DNA of 6,788 nucleotides. Source: Candidatus Pacearchaeota archaeon. Lineage in GTDB: Archaea > Nanoarchaeota > Nanoarchaeia > Pacearchaeales > GW2011-AR1. This document shows, in pieces, positions 1-5,796 of the stretch; position 1 is the first letter of the stretch, and each line of letters begins with the position of its first letter. The notes below the pieces were generated by a model. It worked only from the letters and a program-made list of their open reading frames with translations, was not told the DNA's origin and ran no database searches. The stretch covers positions 1 through 6,788 of the forward strand of contig NZAS01000224.1 in NCBI GenBank assembly GCA_002686195.1, given 5' to 3'. The translations under genes and the position numbers were made by a program.

Positions 1-1653
1 CAATTCACCAACAACAAACCCATCGGGAATCATTCCAGTTACACTTTGTAGGTACATTACCCCGATTGTAGTTCCACCTGTTCCTTGGTAAGTATCCCAA
101 ATCATTACTTCACCACTTGCACCTGAAGTATCACCACTTACTGCTAATCCTGCGGGGAAACTTCCTGCTGTAAGAGAACCCCCACGAACGATAAGTTTTC
201 CACCCGTATCACCGTAACAATGATTGTTAGTTGTTGTGCCTGGATTATATCCCAGTGCATATAAATCTCCCGACTTCCCTTCACCCGTAGGACCAGACCA
301 ACCAACAGTTAATCCATTATCTCTAAGATTATATGTGGTGCTTACTTTATATGGTGTGTAGTGTCCAATAACAGGAATTTCGTATGATTGATGTTCACTA
401 TGAAAGGGTTGGTCGCTTTGCAAAGATTTCATAATAGAAATACTTCCGAACATTCTCATTCCTGCGGGGTGGATAAGTTTCTTCAAAACTTCTTTGTATG
501 TGTCTAATGAAATTTCTGCTTTCAAAACATAAGAATAATCTTGGTAATAGTGTCCATCTTGAATTCGCTTATTGGAACTTAATTTTCCGTTATTGCTTTT
601 GAAATAGCCAGGATAAGAAATTAATGCTTTGGGATTCATGGTTGCTCTTGCACGACCATTACCACCGTCAAACACAAGAGGAAGTGGTTCTGTATAATTA
701 ACACCACCGTTGTCTACAATGGCAGTTTTTATACTTCCCTTTAAGGAAACTTCATTAACTTTACCTTTACCACCCTCTCCCATATTTTGAACTGCACTGT
801 CCAATCCATCATCTATCCTACAACGGTCGCCTGTTTTGTATCCTTCACCCTCTTCCAATATAACAATATCCGAAAACAAACCATAAACAACTTCCGACAA
901 TACAGTTCCATCATCAATGGTTACGAACACATCTTCACCAGATTTAAATTCACCAACAATACTATTGATGAATAATTCAGTAACTTCGTGTGGCCCTATA
1001 TTATATTGACTTACTCTATAAACCCTTGCAGATGCGGTTACTTCCGAATTGTTTCTATTGATTTGCTCAATCTTATTCCCTGACATTTTAAAATTTTCTA
1101 CACCGTTCGCAGAAGTAATTTTAATTGCTTGTTCTTCAATCCATCTTCCATCAGATGCTCGTAAAATATCTTCCTTTGGATAATAAAAATCACAAGCACT
1201 GTCATACAGCAATCTGAACAAAAGTTGATATGATTTTTCAGAACCTTTTGTTTGATAAAAATCCTTGATATTTTTTAATAAGGTCTTTTCGTCAACACTA
1301 TTTCCATCTTGGTCTGTTGCTAATTTCTCTGGAAAGTTCAACAGAAATTGTTTTTTGAAATGACCAACATATTCATCTAAAGTTCTGTCTATATCCGAAA
1401 TGTCCTGAAGAAGAACTGTTCGACCGAATACATTTATCTTTTGTTCTAACCATTCATAATACGCTTCTAAAAAGTTCACAAATATTGGATGGTCAGAACG
1501 AACGAATTCAGGAACTTCTCTTTCTACATGGGGAGAAATACCGTCAACAATAGATTGAACTGCGTGTGGGAAGGTTGCACCAATCTTATCTTCAAGAGAA
1601 ACATAAGGCCCTGTACCACCCGAACCAACTTTAAATAATAGAGTTAGTGACAT
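1..1653 (-). CDS. gp7: Baseplate wedge protein, gp7-like, N-terminal 551 residues (runs off left edge)
   Basis: This open frame starts at the ATG at 1653-1651 and stays open for 551 codons to base 1, so the C-terminus is outside the window. Residues about 45-70 (FVRSDHPIFVNFLEAYYEWL), 128-150 (with FYQTKGSEKSYQLLFRLLY) and 385-408 (with LIHPAGMRMFGSISIM) resemble, from memory, T4 gp7 segments with FYSTKGIEASYKFLFKVLY and FVHPVGFGF. gp7 is the large wedge-core subunit that joins gp10, gp8 and gp6 in the baseplate. In T4 these segments lie in the C-terminal half of a protein of roughly 1,030 residues, whereas here they begin near residue 45, so the large T4 N-terminal part is absent. Residues 260-340 hold glycine-rich beta segments (EGEGYKTGD, NGGVNYTEP). 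Beyond residue about 440 comes a Gly/Thr/Ser-rich part with VSGDTSGASG, a module style common in phage virion proteins. The start is supported by GGAG 8 bases upstream and by the preceding gp6 stop. Virion structural role is near certain; gp7 identity is likely. Confidence 0.75.
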   Translation of the reverse strand, partial: MSLTLLFKVGSGGTGPYVSLEDKIGATFPHAVQSIVDGISPHVEREVPEFVRSDHPIFVNFLEAYYEWLEQKINVFGRTVLLQDISDIDRTLDEYVGHFKKQFLLNFPEKLATDQDGNSVDEKTLLKNIKDFYQTKGSEKSYQLLFRLLYDSACDFYYPKEDILRASDGRWIEEQAIKITSANGVENFKMSGNKIEQINRNNSEVTASARVYRVSQYNIGPHEVTELFINSIVGEFKSGEDVFVTIDDGTVLSEVVYGLFSDIVILEEGEGYKTGDRCRIDDGLDSAVQNMGEGGKGKVNEVSLKGSIKTAIVDNGGVNYTEPLPLVFDGGNGRARATMNPKALISYPGYFKSNNGKLSSNKRIQDGHYYQDYSYVLKAEISLDTYKEVLKKLIHPAGMRMFGSISIMKSLQSDQPFHSEHQSYEIPVIGHYTPYKVSTTYNLRDNGLTVGWSGPTGEGKSGDLYALGYNPGTTTNNHCYGDTGGKLIVRGGSLTAGSFPAGLAVSGDTSGASGEVMIWDTYQGTGGTTIGVMYLQSVTGMIPDGFVVGEL

Positions 1654-1661
1654 TTACATTT

Positions 1662-1665
1662 CTCC
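1662..1665 (-). promoter_or_regulatory. Shine-Dalgarno (GGAG) of the gp7-like gene
   Basis: GGAG lies directly after the gp6 stop codon (TAG at 1669-1667) and 8 bases before the ATG at 1653. It fixes the start of the gp7-like gene and shows that its short N-terminus compared with T4 gp7 is real, because gp6 ends just upstream. A second ATG at 1659-1657 is followed at once by TAA, giving ATG-TAA-ATG. That ATG is only 2 bases from GGAG, too close to be a likely start. Confidence 0.6.
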
Positions 1666-1666
1666 A

Positions 1667-3535
1667 CTATTGATTCGCCAATTCGGTATTTGTTGTACCT
1701 ATATTTCCACTGTCCCCTACACGCTCAACAGAAACGGCAACTGAATCATTATCTTGCTCATCAACTATTATAAGAATATTTCTACTTGACTTGACATCTA
1801 AATCTCTTGGTTCAACATCGAACTTTATTACACTGCTTGTATCATCTTGTACGGGATTAAAAGAAACCAATTCTAACGAACCGTTGTCGTAATTCACCGA
1901 ACCAATTTCTCTAATTAAAGATTTCGCTCCTTCTTTGGTTGTATATAAAAGCAACTTACCTCTTCCATCATCAACAATATAACTGTCAACAACATTATCG
2001 TTGATGTCTTTGTATTTGAATGTTGAACTCCTAACCGAACCACCTTCCATGTGTCCTTCGTGTGGATGATATATTGAATTGTAGAAATTTACAGTATATC
2101 CTGCAACAGAACCTATGGTTGGTTCGAGTCGTCTTTGCATTTTAACTTTTGTTTTGTTACCAATTACCGAACTGTCCAAAGAATCTATTCGAGTTAAGAA
2201 TTTTGAATAATAGAAGTTGTTCCCGAACTTTTCTAACTTAGAATCTGAAAAATCATATATGTCATTTTTGACCAAAGTTTTTAATGCTTCGGGTGTGAGA
2301 ATAGTTTTTGACGGGTCGAATGTTATTGTAGAATCCACCAGTAAATACAAATACTCTGGGTCGATTATCTCTGGAAGAATACTTACAATATTGTTTCCTT
2401 TGAGTATACTTGTGTTTATTGATTCCTTTTCAAAATCACTCAATGCGTTTCCTGAATTGGGTTTTATTGAAATAAATACCTTTCCATATTGTGGTGGAAT
2501 CGAATCTTCACCACCATAAACAAATACAGATTCAACATCACCCCACTGATTTGAGATAAGAGTTTTATAATCTTCTGCGGTTACTGCACGGTCTTGTGCT
2601 TGATATGACCTTGGTGCATAATATTTAATCGACTCTATACTTTCGGGAAGTCCACCACCCTGTGCATATGAAATAACATCAACATCTACATTAGAGGTTA
2701 GTGAAAACGACCTTCTGCTGTTTCGGGAATCATGTTTTCCGATATTGTTTGCAAGAGGGCCACTTGTTTCAAGATAACTTATGGTGATAACATTACCGTG
2801 TTCTGGTTTGTTTCCAACGATACCATCACCAAAATAAATTTCATATAGTCCATCCTCTATTTCTTGTAAAAAATATACATCTGAACCAGAAGTTAATCCT
2901 GTATAGTTGGTTGCTAAATCCCAAGGAGAATAATATCCTGTGCTGTCAGTTGTTGAATTTTGTACTCTTACTTTAAGTTGAGTTGTGTCTGTTTTGGTTG
3001 AAGGTATTCTGAACCGTTGACTTGAAGAATTGGCATCAAAAACAAAACTGTTGTTTCTTAAAGAACCTTCATATAAATTTACTGTTGCTCCCACATTACC
3101 ACCAGAACCACCTGTTGCTGTAATTGAAATTACATCGGTGTTTGTGAAATTATATGGTTCTCCATTTTCGTTTATTGAAGAAAATAAAGTACCAATAGGA
3201 AGAAAACTTGGTGCTGTTGTATCATCATCATAAGTTATGTACGCATTCACAGAGGCAGATTTTGTTGATGATGGTGTATGTCCAAGTTCTTTTGCTCTTG
3301 ATACTACTGCATTCCTTGTAACTGCACTGTCTAAAAACATTTCATTCGCAACCATATTGGCATAAAAACCCATATAATGTGTATTGTAAGAAAGGACATC
3401 TAATAAAACAGACATTGCAGAACCATCAAAATCATAATCCTTGAATTGATTCTGGTCGCTTAGATAATCCTTCAAACTTTCTTTGATTTGGAAAAAATCT
3501 AATTCTGTTACTGGTAAATTTCCACCTGTTGTCAT
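1667..3535 (-). CDS. gp6: Baseplate wedge subunit gp6 (T4-like, J-like family)
   Basis: This 622-residue protein matches the size of T4 gp6 (660). gp6 forms the inner ring of the baseplate, where dimers clamp neighbouring wedges around the hub and move during sheath contraction. The N-terminal part is the clearest: residues about 32-72 contain FKDYDFDGSAMSVLLDVLSY followed by NTHYMGFYANMVANEMFLDS, the pattern of T4 gp6 (LDYDFEGS...LCDLLAYNTLY). Further family-like stretches are YFGDGIVGNKPEHGN, a GGGLPESIESIKYYAPR segment and DRAVTAEDYKTLISNQWGDV (T4: QRCVTATDYDTFVSERFG). These are the core elements shared with the gpJ baseplate family of other contractile tails. No signal peptide or membrane segment is seen, as expected. 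The start overlaps the gp25 stop by one base (TAATG); only a weak GAGAG-type ribosome site lies upstream, so translation is probably coupled to gp25. The stop is TAG, 13 bases before the gp7-like start. The gene appears intact. Confidence 0.95.
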   Translation of the reverse strand: MTTGGNLPVTELDFFQIKESLKDYLSDQNQFKDYDFDGSAMSVLLDVLSYNTHYMGFYANMVANEMFLDSAVTRNAVVSRAKELGHTPSSTKSASVNAYITYDDDTTAPSFLPIGTLFSSINENGEPYNFTNTDVISITATGGSGGNVGATVNLYEGSLRNNSFVFDANSSSQRFRIPSTKTDTTQLKVRVQNSTTDSTGYYSPWDLATNYTGLTSGSDVYFLQEIEDGLYEIYFGDGIVGNKPEHGNVITISYLETSGPLANNIGKHDSRNSRRSFSLTSNVDVDVISYAQGGGLPESIESIKYYAPRSYQAQDRAVTAEDYKTLISNQWGDVESVFVYGGEDSIPPQYGKVFISIKPNSGNALSDFEKESINTSILKGNNIVSILPEIIDPEYLYLLVDSTITFDPSKTILTPEALKTLVKNDIYDFSDSKLEKFGNNFYYSKFLTRIDSLDSSVIGNKTKVKMQRRLEPTIGSVAGYTVNFYNSIYHPHEGHMEGGSVRSSTFKYKDINDNVVDSYIVDDGRGKLLLYTTKEGAKSLIREIGSVNYDNGSLELVSFNPVQDDTSSVIKFDVEPRDLDVKSSRNILIIVDEQDNDSVAVSVERVGDSGNIGTTNTELANQ

Positions 3536-3921
3536 TATCGTGTTCTCTCTAATACGGTTGTTAGTGTTACAATATCTTCTTGATTTTTGATAGCGAACTG
3601 TATTGTTACATCAAGAGCATTCGCATCAGGGTTATCCACCACATTTACTGTCAAAACATTAATTCGTGGTTCGTGTTCCTTTAGTACATCCTCAATATTT
3701 GATTTGAGATTGATTCCTGTTAGGGGTGTAATATTCTCGAACAACAATTGTTTGACTCTTGAATTTATAGACGGCTGAAACGGTCTTTCATATTTACTTG
3801 TCATGATTAAAGACCTAACAGATTTCTTGACTGCTTCATCATTTAATTTCAATATCAAATCGCCAGACACAGGATGTGCTTTGAAATCGAAGTCAATATC
3901 TATGTATCGTTTATCCGTCAT
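3535..3921 (-). CDS. gp25: Baseplate wedge subunit gp25 (GPW/gp25 family)
   Basis: The product has 128 residues, close to T4 gp25 (132). gp25 sits at the inner baseplate next to gp6 and gp53, and serves as the template from which the contractile sheath polymerises; homologues occur in type VI secretion (TssE) and R-type pyocins. Family marks are RPFQPSINSRVKQLLFENIT with PLTG following (T4: RPFDPEFG...QLFENMTPLT) and the invariant EPR in HEPRINVLTVNV (T4: YEPRIDKLAVNV). The ATG at 3921 gives a normal N-terminus. There is no strong Shine-Dalgarno: AGG is about 17 bases upstream, which is unusual among the genes here. The stop TAA shares a base with the gp6 ATG. The 31-base gap upstream is AT-rich. 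In T4 gene 25 is distant from gene 6, whereas here 25-6-7 are contiguous, so the wedge genes are grouped. Confidence 0.95.
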   Translation of the reverse strand: MTDKRYIDIDFDFKAHPVSGDLILKLNDEAVKKSVRSLIMTSKYERPFQPSINSRVKQLLFENITPLTGINLKSNIEDVLKEHEPRINVLTVNVVDNPDANALDVTIQFAIKNQEDIVTLTTVLERTR

Positions 3922-3952
3922 ACTATTTCTATATATACCTGTTTTATTCCAT

Positions 3953-4597
3953 TTATTTGGATTTTCTCTTTTGTTGTTCTAATGTAAATTCTGCTACATT
4001 TCTGGCATTTTCAATGAATGGAGCAATTTCCTTTTCATCTACACAATCCGCTTTTGACCAACTACACCACTGACACATAACATAGCCAGTTATTTCGTTT
4101 TTCTTTTTAAGAGGGAGTAAAGAAAACGATATAACATTGTTTACTTGCATAAATTTCTTACACCAAGAATCTTCAAGATGCTCTACAACATATATTGTTG
4201 GTGTATTTTCTTTCAGGAGTAATAAAGCATCCACGCACAAAGAAATAGGCAAATCTTTCTTTTTTTCTAACTCTGAAGATGTTCCCGCCGCAAGAGATTC
4301 GTGAGTAAGTGACATTTTCTTCATTGATAACCCATCCACAAACTCACCCCCATTGTGAAATTGAACTATTTGTGTTCTTGCACAATCACATTGCACCCGC
4401 AATTCGGTAAGGCATTCATGAAGTCGAGTATGAATATTGTAATTAAAATCTTCTGGGTAGTCAATTTCTTTAGAAAATAATTTACTGCTCTTAATCATTT
4501 TCCTATAAGGAAGAATGAATATGAACAAACCAGCCAGTAATGCTCCTATAGCAGTACCCACCGTTAGGAAGGTGTTTAGTATTTCTTGATGTGTCAT
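3953..4597 (-). CDS. Single-pass membrane protein with GAF-like domain, function unknown
   Basis: The product has 214 residues. Residues about 9-31 (LTVGTAIGALLAGLFIFILP core) form one strong membrane helix with only about eight residues before it. YRKMIKSSK follows, so by the positive-inside rule the body faces the cytoplasm. Residues about 55-205 look like one mixed alpha/beta sensor-type domain: a helix (IHTRLHECLTELRVQC), a strand with ARTQIVQFHNGG, a loop with GLSMKKMSLTHES, then LPISLCVDALLLL, a strand (TIYVVEHL), a strand pair ISFSLLPLKKKNEITGYVMC and a C-terminal helix ending in basic residues. This order suggests a GAF-like fold. I recall the QFHNGG...SM...S.THE pattern from uncharacterised marine phage proteins, but no function. 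Eight cysteines include CxC (70/72) and CxxC (175/178). The start is supported by AAGGA 5 bases upstream and by two TATAAATA motifs. Holin, spanin or signal-sensing roles are possible but unproven; the domain is too large for a simple holin. Confidence 0.7.
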   Translation of the reverse strand: MTHQEILNTFLTVGTAIGALLAGLFIFILPYRKMIKSSKLFSKEIDYPEDFNYNIHTRLHECLTELRVQCDCARTQIVQFHNGGEFVDGLSMKKMSLTHESLAAGTSSELEKKKDLPISLCVDALLLLKENTPTIYVVEHLEDSWCKKFMQVNNVISFSLLPLKKKNEITGYVMCQWCSWSKADCVDEKEIAPFIENARNVAEFTLEQQKRKSK

Positions 4598-4633
4598 TCG
4601 TTTCCTTACTTTTGTTGAAATGTTTAATATTAT

Positions 4634-4641
4634 TATTTATA
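4634..4641 (-). promoter_or_regulatory. T4-type late promoter motif TATAAATA (proximal copy)
   Basis: A perfect match to the T4 late promoter consensus TATAAATA, read on the minus strand, lies in the gap between the beta-helix and membrane-protein genes. In T4 this box is recognised by the late sigma factor gp55 with co-activator gp33 and the gp45 clamp. The box is 36 bases upstream of the ATG at 4597, so a start a few bases downstream would leave a leader of about 30 bases with AAGGA before the ATG. The background is very AT-rich, which raises the chance of accidental matches. Confidence 0.55.
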
Positions 4642-4645
4642 TCTT

Positions 4646-4653
4646 TATTTATA
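4646..4653 (-). promoter_or_regulatory. T4-type late promoter motif TATAAATA (distal copy)
   Basis: This second perfect TATAAATA starts directly after the TAA stop of the beta-helix gene (4656-4654). The two boxes are offset by 12 bases, about one helical turn, and both point towards the membrane-protein gene and the baseplate genes beyond it. Either box could serve as the promoter; which is used cannot be told from sequence. Confidence 0.5.
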
Positions 4654-5796
4654 TTAGAAAATTGAAATACTTTCTCCACCTTCTGCGGTGTATTGGGATG
4701 CACCTATGTGTCTTCCCGATGTTGATGCTAAACCCTGAATTGTTGTTGGGTATGCAGCATCTTTACAATCTGCACCACCACCTGATGTTGAGTTTAGTGA
4801 GAAGTCGAGATTTGCACCATCGGTGAATGGGTCATCAGAAAGTGTGACTGCATCAAGATTTTGTAGGTTTGTACCACCACCATTAACTTGATTAGTGACA
4901 CCACCATATGCATTACCAACAATTAATAATCCCGTATTTACCGATGCATCTTCAATATTGATTGCATTGGTTGCGGATGAACCATAGAAAATGTTGTTTT
5001 GAATAACATTCAAGTTATATGGGTATGTGTTGATGTTTGGAAGTTCTCGGATTGCAATTGCATCTGTTCCAAAACCATAGAATGTACATTCAGTCACATT
5101 GAATATTGCTGCTTCGTTTGTGCTATTAATCAAATCAACATCAATTCCGATTTCCATTGCTTCTACACTTCCGTCTGTGAAAACACATCCTGTAAAAACT
5201 AACGGAACATTCACACCTGTACCCTGTGAATAACATCCTCTGTTTCCTCTGAATACACAACTGTGGAACGATGCACCGTCATTTGTCTGAACAAGAACAA
5301 CACCACCAGTTGTACTATTGTTTGATGATTCAAAATAACAATTAATACAATGTGTATAGAAACGAATATTAAATGCTTCTGCACCTGTTCCTGTGTTTGT
5401 ATTTACGAATCGGCAATTGTAATAGTATGCGTGGTCAATAGCATTATTGTTGCTCCAAGCATATGCAGAATTATTTGTTTCATAGTCAATATTTTTGAAA
5501 ATAACATTACCACCTGCATTAATAGTAACCGCTTGAGTTGCACCACCCTGCCATCTTTCACCATCGCCTGGGGTTGTTTCGTATCCTTCAACGATTGTGG
5601 TTGCAGTCGAATTAGGTGCTGCCATACTGACTACTTTGTTTCCACCAAGATTTACCCTTGATGCAGATTTCTTCATATACAGAATATCACCCGCAGCAAT
5701 ACTTTCTAATGCGTTTTCAAAATCAGTCCAAGCATCTGCTTCGGATGTTCCATCATTTGCACCTGTTGCATCTGCATAGTAATAATAAGTTGTCAT
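4654..5796 (-). CDS. Right-handed parallel beta-helix protein, probable virion adhesin or tailspike-like
   Basis: The product has 380 residues. The N-terminus (YYYYADATGANDGTSEADAW, then ALESIAAGDILYM) is the entry strand and capping helix typical of right-handed beta-helix proteins of the pectin-lyase-like group. Rungs then repeat with an N/C-x-F pattern: NVIFKNIDYETN (97-108), YYYNCRFVNT (124-133), HCINCYFESS (149-158), SFHSCVFRGN (176-185), VFTGCVFTDG (200-209), NVTECTFYGF (233-242) and NVIQNNIFYG (263-272). The C-terminus has GRHIGASQ, like the (D)IGAxQ closing strand of this fold. There is no signal peptide or membrane segment. Such proteins in phages bind or cleave surface glycans or decorate the virion; no catalytic set can be assigned here. 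Its ATG overlaps the fibre stop (TAATG), with AGGAG 9 bases upstream, so the two are probably made together and may act together. The stop is followed at once by a late-promoter box. The fold is confident; the role is inferred. Confidence 0.85.
   Translation of the reverse strand: MTTYYYYADATGANDGTSEADAWTDFENALESIAAGDILYMKKSASRVNLGGNKVVSMAAPNSTATTIVEGYETTPGDGERWQGGATQAVTINAGGNVIFKNIDYETNNSAYAWSNNNAIDHAYYYNCRFVNTNTGTGAEAFNIRFYTHCINCYFESSNNSTTGGVVLVQTNDGASFHSCVFRGNRGCYSQGTGVNVPLVFTGCVFTDGSVEAMEIGIDVDLINSTNEAAIFNVTECTFYGFGTDAIAIRELPNINTYPYNLNVIQNNIFYGSSATNAINIEDASVNTGLLIVGNAYGGVTNQVNGGGTNLQNLDAVTLSDDPFTDGANLDFSLNSTSGGGADCKDAAYPTTIQGLASTSGRHIGASQYTAEGGESISIF

Noticed and set aside
1651..1659. ATG-TAA-ATG just upstream of the gp7-like start as a regulatory start-stop element
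   Set aside because: The first ATG is only 2 bases from GGAG, so initiation there is unlikely. It is most simply chance.
3930..3937. TATATATA on the minus strand before gp25 as a late promoter
   Set aside because: It has one mismatch to TATAAATA and ends only 8 bases before the ATG, leaving almost no leader. In such AT-rich sequence this is likely chance.
4598..4653. Intrinsic terminator after the beta-helix gene
   Set aside because: No GC-rich stem followed by a T-run is visible on the minus strand; the gap is AT-rich and better explained by the promoter boxes.
4503..4703. Minus-strand 66-codon frame across the 4598-4653 gap
   Set aside because: It overlaps the ends of two well-supported genes in another frame, has low-complexity Asn/Lys content from AT-rich sequence and would cover the promoter boxes.
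787..5779. Plus-strand open frames of 60-103 codons (for example 2217-2519, 3030-3233, 5350-5661)
   Set aside because: All lie fully antisense to well-supported minus-strand genes, show no family features and would break the single-strand operon layout.
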